From contig NZ_CP038015.1 in assembly GCF_004367585.1 (NCBI RefSeq), forward strand, positions 1,246,001 to 1,310,000: DNA of 64,000 nucleotides, in the 5' to 3' direction. The position numbers and the translations under genes are program-made. Positions 8,280-17,173 of this stretch are shown here, piece after piece. This DNA is from Paenisporosarcina antarctica (GTDB lineage Bacteria > Bacillota > Bacilli > Bacillales_A > Planococcaceae). Within the stretch, counting starts at the first letter, position 1, and each line of letters begins with the position of its first letter. A model generated the notes under the pieces. The model did no database searches, was not told the DNA's origin, and saw only the letters and a program-made list of their open reading frames with translations.

Positions 8280-9530
8280 ATGATTCCGAAGTTTAATGAA
8301 TACAAAGAACGTTTTCAAATGGAAAGTAAACATACGATAGAACCGGGACTAGGTGCCATCACTCATGCATTAGAAAAGGTTAGGAACCCACAGCAAAATC
8401 TGAAATTTATTCATGTGGCTGGGACCAATGGTAAAGGATCTACAATAAGTATGATGAATAGTATGTTCCAAGCACATGGCGTGAAAACCGCTTGTTTTTA
8501 TTCGCCTTGTTTTATGGATGTACATGATCAAATTCAATTAAACGGAGAGAATATTTCACCTCAACAACTAGATTTTGTTTTCCTTCAAGCAAAGGAAGCG
8601 GGACTTAGCGGGTTGCTCACTGATTTCGAGCTGTTAACAGTCCTTGCATTTATGGCTTTTGAACAATTCCAACCACATATTGTATTGCTAGAAGCAGGAA
8701 TGGGTGGCAGATTTGATAGTACCAATGTCATTACACCAGTCATTTCTGTGATTCCAAGCATCGCCCTAGAACATGAACAATTTCTAGGCAACACGATTGT
8801 ACAAGTAGCTTCTCACAAAGCGGGGATTATTAAAGAAGGAATTCCAGTAGTCGTTGGTCCGCTAGAGGAATCAGCTGAACAAGTTATCTTTAAGGAAACG
8901 TTGAAAAAAAATTCACCACTTTGGAAACTCAACCAAGATTTTTCGTTTGCTCATGGAATGTATAAAAATAGTGTTGGTCACCAAATCTCTCATCTAACTG
9001 TGCCACTTCCAGGACCTCATCAACTAGACAATGCAGCACTGGCAATTCGTTCAGTTATCTATGTTATAGAGAATCTTAATATCAACATAAATGAAGAATT
9101 ACTTAGAAGAGGGTTAAAGGAAGCTTTTATTCCTGGTCGTTTTGAAAAAATTACAGATACCCTATATTTTGACGGGGCACATAACCCAGCAAGTGCAAGA
9201 GCACTCGTTAATACTGTGAAAGAAGTTTTTCCAAATACACCTATTCATTTTTATGTTGGCATGATAAAAGGTAAAGATGCTAAAACAGTATTGCGGATTT
9301 TTGAAGAAATTTCTTCAAATTTTACGTTCGTAGATTTTGAAGATGAGCGCTCAATGCCTTCATCCGCTTTGTCGAAAATTAGTGAATCACCCTATTCGGA
9401 AGTTACTAAAGAACCACTTGAATCCATACTAAAAACAAGTTCAAAAACACATGTGACAATAGTAACAGGATCCCTTTATCTCTTGTCTGAAATGCGTTTG
9501 AGAGCACTCCAATTGTTTGGAATTTTTTGA
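8280..9530 (+). CDS. folC: folylpolyglutamate/dihydrofolate synthase, paralogue 2
   Basis: A 416-residue FolC-family ATP-dependent ligase of folate metabolism. It has the canonical P-loop HVAGTNGKGST, then LLEAGMGGRFDSTNV, the region ALEHEQFLGNT with ASHKAGIIKEG, and FDGAHNPASARAL in the C-terminal Mur-ligase domain. The start is set by AAAGGAGA at 8265-8272. The P-loop (AGTNGKGS) is closer to the usual FolC form than that of the upstream paralogue. Its length is near normal. It is followed by the pilus-associated accessory region rather than directly by comC as in B. subtilis. Confidence 0.88.
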   Translation: MIPKFNEYKERFQMESKHTIEPGLGAITHALEKVRNPQQNLKFIHVAGTNGKGSTISMMNSMFQAHGVKTACFYSPCFMDVHDQIQLNGENISPQQLDFVFLQAKEAGLSGLLTDFELLTVLAFMAFEQFQPHIVLLEAGMGGRFDSTNVITPVISVIPSIALEHEQFLGNTIVQVASHKAGIIKEGIPVVVGPLEESAEQVIFKETLKKNSPLWKLNQDFSFAHGMYKNSVGHQISHLTVPLPGPHQLDNAALAIRSVIYVIENLNININEELLRRGLKEAFIPGRFEKITDTLYFDGAHNPASARALVNTVKEVFPNTPIHFYVGMIKGKDAKTVLRIFEEISSNFTFVDFEDERSMPSSALSKISESPYSEVTKEPLESILKTSSKTHVTIVTGSLYLLSEMRLRALQLFGIF

Positions 9531-9611
9531 ATATAATAGATGACAAAACTTTCTAATTTTGATAAAATGATTTTGTGTTAGATAAATAGAACTATAAAGA
9601 AGGGGGTGCAT

Positions 9612-11318
9612 ATGGACATTTCGAAACGAACTCAAAGACTGATTTGGGCTTTATGGGTAGTGATTGTTCCAGCTGGTATGTATTTTGTCTATCAGTTCGC
9701 ACCCCCAGGTCAAATCGATTGGCCAATTCTATTAGGGTTTACTGCACTAGCCGTATTAACCACTTATTTTCCTTTTAAAGTAGCGGGTACAACGATATTT
9801 TTAGTACAGTGGATCAACCTAGCTATATTCTTAAAATATGGTGTCTTCCTTGAAATGCTAGTCATGCAACTCGCCATAATTCCTTTAGCTTTCCGACTGA
9901 AAATATCATATAGTGATTTCTATCGTGCGTTATTTAATTCATTTATGTTCTTTATGGTTTCTATAATTAGTGGTATTTCTGTTATTTTAATAGGATACCA
10001 AGTTGGTTCAACCGAATTAAAAGACATAATACTGTTTGGGTTTATATATCAAATAATCAACATGTTCACTAACCATGTTATTTTATATTTGTATCTAGTA
10101 GTAACAAGGCAAGAAAATGAAGGTTTCTTTGGAACAGATACGTTATGGGATTATGCTGGATTAGTGGTGACTTTCCCATTTGGTATTATGCTCTATCTAC
10201 TGAATGTACATGTTGGTCCAATTGCTTTTCTATTACTTGGAGTTCCATTTTTAATGATTACGTTCCTTGTTCGAATGTATAGTAATTCGACGCGTGTAAA
10301 TGATGACTTGAATCAAGCAACTGAAATCGGTCATAAATTAGCAGATGTAGTTAGTAGTGATGCAATAATCGATTTGTTTTTAACAAAAATTAATAAGATG
10401 TTACCTGTGGACTATTCATACATCATTGATATCAAAGAAGGAAATATGATGTTTTTGAAAGCGATGGAAAAAAATATTGATATAGAAATCCATCATACTC
10501 ATGAAGAGTTAATAAAAAGTATTGCGGGAGAAGTATACAAAAAAGAAAAACCTATTTTATTTAATAAGCATTCCGAATGGCGCAATACGAATTTGGATTT
10601 CCTTCCTTACGATGCACAAAGCATTATATCTGTCCCTATTAGTAGAAATCAAAAAATGGAAGGTATTTTAGTTATTGCCTCACGGAAAAAATTCGCATTT
10701 GAGACGTACCAACTACAAATTATTAGTCTACTCTGTTCTTACTTTGCCGTATCACTTGAAAAAGCGAGGTATGTTCAAGAGGCAGTATCAAAAAGCGAAC
10801 GCTGTGCTTTAACGAAACTATACAATTATCGGTATTTAGAACAGCAACTCGAATTGGATATGAATGATCTATTAAATGGAAAACTTCGTCAATTATCATT
10901 ATTAATGATGGATATAGATCGCTTCAAAGGAATCAATGATACGTATGGTCATCAAAGTGGAAATGATATTCTATATGGATTAGCTAGACTTCTTGAAAAA
11001 GAATGTGAAGATTATGGCACTATAGCAAGGTATGGTGGCGAAGAGTTTGTCGTCATTCTACCAAACTTCTCAAAACAACAATCCCTACAATTAGCAGAAA
11101 ATTTACGCGCTAAAATAGAGGCCACACCATTTGAAATCCGAACAGAACTAGGGGATCAACAGCAAGTAACACTAGTAAATATCACAACAAGCATTGGCGT
11201 CTCCACCGCACCAGAAGACTGTGACGAAGCCATGGCCCTTATTCGAAACGCTGATCGTGCGCTTTATATCGGAGCGAAGCGAGAAGGTAGGAATCGGGTA
11301 GCTGAATATGTGAAATAA
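9612..11318 (+). CDS. membrane GAF-GGDEF diguanylate cyclase
   Basis: A 568-residue signalling protein predicted to make cyclic di-GMP. Residues 10-220 form about six to seven membrane segments. A GAF sensory domain spans roughly 235-390. The GGDEF catalytic domain fills the rest, with the signature ARYGGEEF near 473-480 and the usual LMMDIDRFKGINDTYGH metal-binding stretch. The product-inhibition site RxxD, expected five residues before the signature, is not present (EDYG in that position), so feedback control may be lost. ATG 9612 is preferred over GTG 9606 because AGAAGGGGG lies just upstream. Cyclic di-GMP often controls type IV pili, and this gene lies next to a pilus locus. That link is an inference. 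Confidence 0.88.
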   Translation: MDISKRTQRLIWALWVVIVPAGMYFVYQFAPPGQIDWPILLGFTALAVLTTYFPFKVAGTTIFLVQWINLAIFLKYGVFLEMLVMQLAIIPLAFRLKISYSDFYRALFNSFMFFMVSIISGISVILIGYQVGSTELKDIILFGFIYQIINMFTNHVILYLYLVVTRQENEGFFGTDTLWDYAGLVVTFPFGIMLYLLNVHVGPIAFLLLGVPFLMITFLVRMYSNSTRVNDDLNQATEIGHKLADVVSSDAIIDLFLTKINKMLPVDYSYIIDIKEGNMMFLKAMEKNIDIEIHHTHEELIKSIAGEVYKKEKPILFNKHSEWRNTNLDFLPYDAQSIISVPISRNQKMEGILVIASRKKFAFETYQLQIISLLCSYFAVSLEKARYVQEAVSKSERCALTKLYNYRYLEQQLELDMNDLLNGKLRQLSLLMMDIDRFKGINDTYGHQSGNDILYGLARLLEKECEDYGTIARYGGEEFVVILPNFSKQQSLQLAENLRAKIEATPFEIRTELGDQQQVTLVNITTSIGVSTAPEDCDEAMALIRNADRALYIGAKREGRNRVAEYVK

Positions 11319-11352
11319 AAAATACAGAGGCTAATAGTCTCTGTATTTTTTT
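11316..11352 (+). terminator. terminator of the diguanylate cyclase gene
   Basis: AAAATACAGAG and CTCTGTATTTTTTT form a strong hairpin directly after the stop codon. Confidence 0.85.
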
Positions 11353-11466
11353 GCGCAAATATACCAAAAGAACGATATAATTCAATTATAGATAAATTAT
11401 TATACATATGCAGGGGGAATTACGATCAAGAAACAAATTTCAGCTCAAGACCTTATTATATGGTTC

Positions 11467-12756
11467 ATGATGTTATTTCCATTCATTATTGATCCATGGA
11501 ATGAAGACTTATCATTCTCATTGATTAAATCAACATTTTTAATTGCGTTCATGGGAATTATATGGATTCTCGTATTGAAAGGTAAGTTGCTACAGCCTAA
11601 GTTCAAACATGAGAAAGTTAAAATTGAATACATACTGATTATTTTTATCGCATTACTTACGCTTTCCACGATCTTTTCAGCTGATATATATACTTCAGTA
11701 GTCGGGGCATGGACACGACACGAAGGTTATTTAACATGGCTTGGATATTTAAGCGTGTTTTACTTCTTCTACCGTGTAATAAATTATAATGATTTTTCAC
11801 TTGAAAGGTTAATGAAAAATCTCTTTGTTGTATCTGCGGTTATTTCAATTTATGGGATCCTTCAACATTTTGATTACGATTTCATATCTTTAATTGTTCC
11901 TTGGGAAAGTCCTACAAGCAGTATTGCTTTTTTTGATAACCCGAATTTTTACGGAACATACTTAGTTCTGACCATGGGGATTGGAATGGGTCTTTACCTA
12001 ATGGCGAGTGAAAAAAAGCCGATGCTTTTCTATGGAATTGTACTGACATTAATGACATCTGTATTACTTTATACCAACACACGAAGTGCGTGGATCGGTT
12101 TGGCAATTGTTGCTTTGTTTTACACGCTTACAATCGTAAAGCAATATAAGCTATGGAAAAAATGGGTGGTTCTACTTTTAGCAATGGGTATTATGGCAGT
12201 AGGAATTAACGCCAGTGAAGGGAATAGATATTTAGGGAAAATTTTTATCACACTAGAAGAATCAGGAGATTTACTAGATGAAGGACTAACTGGTCATGAA
12301 GGATCTTCTCGATTAATTATTTGGCAAAAAGATTTAACCATCCTTGACGATTACTTCTGGATTGGTTCAGGAGTAGACACACATGCCATTATATTCCCAG
12401 CAACCTCGGATGAACTCGAGGAATATTTTAATAATCGAACGATAATGGTTGATAAAGCGCATAATGAATACTTACAAATTGCTGTTACGATAGGAATTCC
12501 GGCCCTTCTAGTTTATATATTGTTGTTGTTCAAAGTTTATCGCAAAGCTTTTCAAGCATTAAAAGGAGCAAATAAACAACAAAAAAATATAATCTTTACC
12601 TTATTGGCTGTCATTACAGGATATCTAGTTCAAGCGATATTTAACATTAGTGTCGTTAGTGTTGCCCCTATACTGTGGATGTTCTTGGGTATTGTTTGTG
12701 GATTTTCCACTAAAATCCATATAAAATTCACAACAAAAGAAAATAATAATTATTGA
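11467..12756 (+). CDS. O-antigen ligase/Wzy-like polytopic membrane protein
   Basis: At least 429 residues with about ten to twelve membrane segments. A TRSAWIGLAI stretch near residue 203 and the motif DKAHNEYLQIAVTIGIPAL near 320 are typical of the Wzy/WaaL/PglL family (Pfam Wzy_C). These enzymes join or polymerise lipid-linked glycans, and some O-glycosylate pilins. The first canonical start is ATG 11467, but it lacks a binding site. The frame is open back to 11392, and GGGGGA at 11413-11418 precedes the in-frame codons ATT, ACG and ATC. Translation may therefore begin at a non-standard codon, most plausibly ATC 11425 giving IKKQISAQDLIIWF at the N-terminus. The position beside the pilus genes makes pilin glycosylation an attractive but unproven role. 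Confidence 0.78.
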   Translation: MMLFPFIIDPWNEDLSFSLIKSTFLIAFMGIIWILVLKGKLLQPKFKHEKVKIEYILIIFIALLTLSTIFSADIYTSVVGAWTRHEGYLTWLGYLSVFYFFYRVINYNDFSLERLMKNLFVVSAVISIYGILQHFDYDFISLIVPWESPTSSIAFFDNPNFYGTYLVLTMGIGMGLYLMASEKKPMLFYGIVLTLMTSVLLYTNTRSAWIGLAIVALFYTLTIVKQYKLWKKWVVLLLAMGIMAVGINASEGNRYLGKIFITLEESGDLLDEGLTGHEGSSRLIIWQKDLTILDDYFWIGSGVDTHAIIFPATSDELEEYFNNRTIMVDKAHNEYLQIAVTIGIPALLVYILLLFKVYRKAFQALKGANKQQKNIIFTLLAVITGYLVQAIFNISVVSVAPILWMFLGIVCGFSTKIHIKFTTKENNNY

Positions 12757-12784
12757 AAGAGTCGAATTATTGACTCTTTTTTTC
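12756..12784 (+). terminator. terminator after the O-antigen-ligase-like gene
   Basis: AAGAGTC and GACTCTT arms with an 8-nt loop, followed by a run of T. Confidence 0.85.
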
Positions 12785-12876
12785 TTTGGATATGAGATAC
12801 TTAAAGAGATAATCTACATGACAAAAAAGTATCTCGAATGATAAAGAATTAATTAAATTGAAATGAGTCGATTGAC

Positions 12877-13395
12877 ATGAAAAAATATAAAAAGAATAGC
12901 AACCAATCGGGGCTTACATTAGTTGAAGTTCTTGCTGCACTCGTTATTTTAGGAATCGTGTTTATTAGCATTATGACTGTATTTCCTCAAATGTCATTAG
13001 TTAATGAAAAAACAGAAACTAAATTAGATACTATGAATTTGGCTAGAGAAGAAATATCAAAAATTACAAATATCTCGGGTTGGACCATAGATAAGTTGGC
13101 TAATTCAGATGAAGTTATTAAATTATTAGATGTTAATTATGATTTAATTGCAGTAGAAGCTCCTTTGACAAACCCTGAGACGGGACCTAATCCGGATCCT
13201 AATCCTGAAATACCATCAAAGACTTATAAGGTTTATAAATTAAAGAACGATCAATATAGTGAGTATACCTTTGATCTCATTATTTATGACAAAGAGGATT
13301 TGGCAGGGATGGTGACTCTTTACAAAATTATTTTGAGAGTAATCAAAGATGGAAAAACCAGTAGTGAAACATATGGATATATTGAAGCTAGATAG
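12877..13395 (+). CDS. type IV pilus minor pilin (PilV-like)
   Basis: A 172-residue prepilin. After a basic leader (MKKYKKNSNQSG) comes the class III cleavage site SG-LTLVEVLAALVILGIV, with Glu at position 5 of the mature protein and a hydrophobic helix. The mature domain has no recognised fold and contains a Pro-Asn-rich loop (NPETGPNPDPNPEIP) near 106-120. The gene opens the pilus locus, 120 bp after a terminator. I see no good Shine-Dalgarno site before its ATG, which is unusual for this genome. The next pseudopilin starts 14 bp downstream. Cleavage would be by the prepilin peptidase at 27.1 kb. Confidence 0.85.
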   Translation: MKKYKKNSNQSGLTLVEVLAALVILGIVFISIMTVFPQMSLVNEKTETKLDTMNLAREEISKITNISGWTIDKLANSDEVIKLLDVNYDLIAVEAPLTNPETGPNPDPNPEIPSKTYKVYKLKNDQYSEYTFDLIIYDKEDLAGMVTLYKIILRVIKDGKTSSETYGYIEAR

Positions 13396-13409
13396 GTAGG
13401 GGAATGCTA

Positions 13410-13883
13410 ATGAAATTATTAAAAAGTGAAAAAGGGATAACATTAGTCGAACTAATTGCAGCACTTACCCTTGTCTCATTGGTTGCTGTATTAATAATGA
13501 CGACATTATCAATAGGGATACAAAGATCTGTCATAGAGAGTGAAAAAACGAAAATTCAACAAGAAGCCAATCTTATTACTTCTAAATTATTGAATATACA
13601 CAGAAGTGGTAATTGTTATCAAATTGATGTAACTGAAAATAATGATTTACAAGTATTAACATATGTTGAATCTAATCAAAGTACATGTGAAAATATTTTT
13701 AACAAAACTATTACAATTAATAATGCTGACTATGACATTAGTACCATGAATTCACCTTTACCTTTAGAAAAAATTAATCCTACCAAAGAAAATAATTCTA
13801 TTAGCATCGTGTTAACTTTGGAAAGTAGACGTACAATTAATTACGAGATAAATACAACGCTTTCTAGATATAAAACGAACTGA
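13410..13883 (+). CDS. type IV pilus minor pilin (PilW/PilJ-like)
   Basis: A 157-residue prepilin with leader MKLLKSEKG, cleavage before ITLVELIAALTLVSLVAVL, and Glu5. The rest is a small, mostly beta-type domain with two cysteines (near 69 and 88) that could form a disulfide outside the cell. ATG 13410 is chosen over 13404 because AGGTAGGGG ends 7 bases upstream of it. It lies in a tight gene row with the pilins before and after, so it is probably co-transcribed. As a minor pilin it is likely part of the initiating or tip complex. No closer subfamily could be assigned. Confidence 0.85.
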   Translation: MKLLKSEKGITLVELIAALTLVSLVAVLIMTTLSIGIQRSVIESEKTKIQQEANLITSKLLNIHRSGNCYQIDVTENNDLQVLTYVESNQSTCENIFNKTITINNADYDISTMNSPLPLEKINPTKENNSISIVLTLESRRTINYEINTTLSRYKTN

Positions 13884-13893
13884 GGGTATTTAT

Positions 13894-15168
13894 ATGAAAT
13901 ACTTAAAGAATAATGAAGGTTATGCTTTGTTACTAGTCCTATTTCTGATTGTTTTTTTAATTAGCGTATCGTCAATAGTTGCAAATGGATCATTAAATCA
14001 TTCGAAACAAGAAGTTACTACAGATATAAGTAACCAATCTATTGTTGCTGCAGAAATGGGAGTAGATTATTTTAAAGTTTTGGGGAAAGTTGAATATAAT
14101 AGAATAAAGTTTCATCATTATAATATACTAATAAACAAAATTAATTCTTATTATACTTCCCCAGAATTTTCGACTCATTCCGATATGCAAAAAGAGCAAA
14201 AAGTTAATAATATTAAAAATGATTATTTAATTAATATTGGTGAAGCAATAAATGATTATTATTCAAACTTCAGTCAAAGAATAACTGTGAATGATCAAAT
14301 TTACTATGAGTTAGGGAATATTGGAGAAGATATTCCAAGTTATCAAATTAATGAAGATAAAGTAGTAATAAACGTAAATGTTAAAGGGGTTTCGAATAAT
14401 AAGGTTTCAAATTTGAAATTTGATATGAATATCCCTTCTCCAACTCTTGTAATAACACCTGTAAAACCAATAGAAAGTAAGTGGGTTCCGCCCAGTTTTA
14501 TTGAAATGGAAAAAAAAATATTAGATCCTTCAGCACATGGCGGTATAAATAAATGTGTTGATCCATTAGTTAACATTACATGTCTTGGTGACAATTTATT
14601 AGATTTAAAACTATTAAACAATACAACAGTATTCACCACGAATTATAATTATGGAACTGGTAATTTAAATTACTCTTTAAAAAAATCCACATTTTATAAT
14701 AACGGTTTTTGGGAACTTCATAATGCTATCGGATTGAGTGACGTTACAGTATTTTCAAATAATGATGTGACAGTGAAAAATATTGATGCATCAAGCACAT
14801 ACTTTCAGGTTAAGGGGGATTTCACTGGTGAACAAGTAGAACTTAGTAATTCCACATTTAATTTAATAGGTGATTTTGTTGCGACAAAACATTTCTACGC
14901 TGTTAATACAAATCTTTGTGTCGAAGGTTCAATTAATCTACAAAAGAAAACTGTACTATCGAATGTAAACATTTATTATACAGGATCTTTAACACCATCT
15001 AATTTAAGCGGGAATAATTCGATTGTAAAATGGGTAAGTCCCGAATCACTCCGTAATGAGTGCCCGATTTCAAATCCTAATCATCCGGATGTAGATAATC
15101 CAGATGTGCCTCAGAGTCCTATAATAAGTGCGTTTTGGGAAGATCCTTACTTGAAAGTAACCTACTAA
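13894..15168 (+). CDS. large PilX-like pilus protein, paralogue 1
   Basis: A 424-residue protein. It starts with a short leader and NEG-YALLLVLFLIVFLISVSSIV, resembling PilX/GspK-type prepilins that lack Glu5. A helical section follows (SIVAAEMGVDYFKV, typical of PilX N-termini). The C-terminal half (about 230-380) has repeated short beta-strand-like segments (ELSNSTFNLIGDFVATKHFYAVNTN) that suggest a beta-helix or adhesin-like module. Three cysteine-containing loops occur there. It starts 11 bp after the preceding pilin. A tandem paralogue lies downstream. A role at the pilus tip, in the manner of modular minor pilins, is an inference. Confidence 0.75.
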   Translation: MKYLKNNEGYALLLVLFLIVFLISVSSIVANGSLNHSKQEVTTDISNQSIVAAEMGVDYFKVLGKVEYNRIKFHHYNILINKINSYYTSPEFSTHSDMQKEQKVNNIKNDYLINIGEAINDYYSNFSQRITVNDQIYYELGNIGEDIPSYQINEDKVVINVNVKGVSNNKVSNLKFDMNIPSPTLVITPVKPIESKWVPPSFIEMEKKILDPSAHGGINKCVDPLVNITCLGDNLLDLKLLNNTTVFTTNYNYGTGNLNYSLKKSTFYNNGFWELHNAIGLSDVTVFSNNDVTVKNIDASSTYFQVKGDFTGEQVELSNSTFNLIGDFVATKHFYAVNTNLCVEGSINLQKKTVLSNVNIYYTGSLTPSNLSGNNSIVKWVSPESLRNECPISNPNHPDVDNPDVPQSPIISAFWEDPYLKVTY

Positions 15169-15204
15169 ATGTTCAAATCTCAATATATACTAATTATAGT
15201 AAAC

Positions 15205-15236
15205 AAAAAGAGTCGAAAATTTCGACTCTTTTTTAC
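15205..15236 (+). terminator. terminator between the two PilX-like genes
   Basis: AAAGAGTCGAAA and TTTCGACTCTTTTTT form a near-perfect hairpin. It separates the first three pilus genes from the next unit. Confidence 0.85.
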
Positions 15237-15341
15237 AATTTATAAATAAATAAAACATGACTTTCTGCTTAATTAGTAAGATAATCATAGGTAGAGGAAG
15301 AATCTTCTGGACAATAAGACATATGAAGGGGTTAAGAGACC

Positions 15342-16763
15342 ATGAAACAAATTATAAATCAGCGAGGATATGCTCTGTTAATCGTTTTATTTACAATTAT
15401 AATATTCTTAAGCATAACTGCTCTCTTTATGAAAGGTTCTCTTAATCATGTTGCCCAAGAGAGAACTGTTAACTTGAATAACCAAGCGACTGTTGCTGCG
15501 GAGATGGGTGTAAAATTTTTTTCTATTGATATCAGTAATAATATTAAAGGCATCCTAGCTACACTTAAAAAAGAATTATCTTCTCAGGAGGAATGCAAGA
15601 AAAACAATTCATGCATTTGTCCAAACATTCAACAAAAAAAATTATCAATTGAAAATTTAACTGACGTGATAAATGATTGTCTCCAAAGTGAATTGAATAA
15701 ATTAATTGTGAGAAAATCTGATGCTTATATAGATGGGGAATATATTTTGAAAACTGAAAATAAAAATCTTAACTTTAATCTTATTCAAGAAATAGAAATT
15801 AATCCTTCTGATGAGAATGAGGAAAAAAAAGGGCATAATTTAATCCTTCACGTAAATGGTGAATCATTTGAAGAAAATACAGCACTCTTAACGGCCAAAA
15901 TATTCGTTAGTAATTTCCAACCTTCTGATATCACATCAGAAGTGAAAAACGTTTCAAATGAGAGTAACAAATTAGATAACACTAAAATTTTCCAATCAAT
16001 TCCCTCTAAATTATGTTCCTCACTAATCCAAAATGATGTAAATAATTCAGCTGGTCTTTTCAACTGTAAATTATCAGTTGGGGAGGAAGCATCTGAATTG
16101 GTATCAAATTTAGGTGACAAAAATATAAATTTAGCTGATTTGAGTATTTATGCAGAAAGTATTGAATCTTTTTGTGGAAATGGAAAAGGAAAAGGAAAAT
16201 GCAATAGTTCGAATTTAGATATATTAGGTGAGGCAATGGTATATATGCAACATGTCTCGGTGGGAAATTTTAATCAAGCAGGAGGTTTTAACTTAATCGT
16301 AAATGGTAAATTAACTTTAGGTAATGCTAACAATCTAGGTGATTATAACAAAAAGACATACATTTTAGTCAAAGAATTTGATGGTAAAAATCAATTTGAT
16401 TTGATAAATGGTACTATGATTTTTACTGGCTCAGATAATACTAGTAGTGTTTTTGATTTGAAACAATCTTTTAACTTAGTAAATTCCACAGCTTGCTTCA
16501 ATTTAGCAAAGTTTGAAAATAATACTATCAGTTTAGATAATATTAAATCAATAAAAGGTACTGGTAAACTAATTGTTCTAAACACAACTAATTCATCAAA
16601 ATTCAAAAAAGACGATATCAATGCTCCAGGAATTGATGTTAGTATACCAACAGACCCAAATGAATTTGCTGAGTTGTGTGATTTTAATAAATTTGGGTTT
16701 AATACTAAGTATACAATAGAATCACTATCTATCGATTATGTGGATAACGTGATTTATAACTAA
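15342..16763 (+). CDS. large PilX-like pilus protein, paralogue 2
   Basis: A 473-residue paralogue of the preceding protein. The N-terminus RG-YALLIVLFTIIIFLSITALFMKGSLNH aligns closely with that of paralogue 1, including GSLNH and NNQATVAAEMGVKFF. It differs in a Cys-rich insertion (ECKKNNSCICP, about 84-94) and a Gly-Lys-rich loop (CGNGKGKGKC, about 276-285). The C-terminal region again has beta-helix-like segments (FDLINGTMIFTGS, FDLKQSFNLVNSTACF). It lies 170 bp after the terminator and 11 bp before the small membrane protein gene. The two copies may be alternative tip proteins. Function is inferred from the N-terminus and context only. Confidence 0.75.
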   Translation: MKQIINQRGYALLIVLFTIIIFLSITALFMKGSLNHVAQERTVNLNNQATVAAEMGVKFFSIDISNNIKGILATLKKELSSQEECKKNNSCICPNIQQKKLSIENLTDVINDCLQSELNKLIVRKSDAYIDGEYILKTENKNLNFNLIQEIEINPSDENEEKKGHNLILHVNGESFEENTALLTAKIFVSNFQPSDITSEVKNVSNESNKLDNTKIFQSIPSKLCSSLIQNDVNNSAGLFNCKLSVGEEASELVSNLGDKNINLADLSIYAESIESFCGNGKGKGKCNSSNLDILGEAMVYMQHVSVGNFNQAGGFNLIVNGKLTLGNANNLGDYNKKTYILVKEFDGKNQFDLINGTMIFTGSDNTSSVFDLKQSFNLVNSTACFNLAKFENNTISLDNIKSIKGTGKLIVLNTTNSSKFKKDDINAPGIDVSIPTDPNEFAELCDFNKFGFNTKYTIESLSIDYVDNVIYN

Positions 16764-16774
16764 TGAGGTGAAAC

Positions 16775-17173
16775 ATGATTAATTATCTTATACTTCTATT
16801 GCTAGCACTAATTGTGTTTCCAATAGTCATATTATTCATAAAAAAGATAGATTTAAAGACGAAGTTAATGTTTTTAGTGGGTGGTTTATTAATCGCTCTT
16901 TTAGGTTTACTAGTGCAATCGACACTTAGTTTTTATTATGCACTTTTAATCATGATTGGATTGATTTTTGCAGGTGCGGTACTTTTAACAAAACAATTAG
17001 AAAAACAAAAGTTGGAAGAAGTAGAAACTCATCGTTCTGTTTCACAACCGATTCCACCGGTTTTGGAAAAACCAACTACTAAAGCTCAAGTTGAACTTGA
17101 GCTTGCACCTACAACTGTAACCGAAGTCAAAAATGATGACTGGTTAAAACCATCCAAGAAGGAGGACCAATAA
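16775..17173 (+). CDS. small membrane protein of the pilus locus, unknown
   Basis: A 132-residue protein with about three membrane segments in the first 75 residues and a charged, Pro/Thr/Glu-rich cytoplasmic or external tail. It is spaced 11 bp after the second PilX-like gene and directly abuts the next gene (stop at 17171-17173, next ATG at 17174), so all three are likely translated together. No family was recognised. Its place in the operon suggests a part in pilus assembly or anchoring. Confidence 0.7.
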   Translation: MINYLILLLLALIVFPIVILFIKKIDLKTKLMFLVGGLLIALLGLLVQSTLSFYYALLIMIGLIFAGAVLLTKQLEKQKLEEVETHRSVSQPIPPVLEKPTTKAQVELELAPTTVTEVKNDDWLKPSKKEDQ

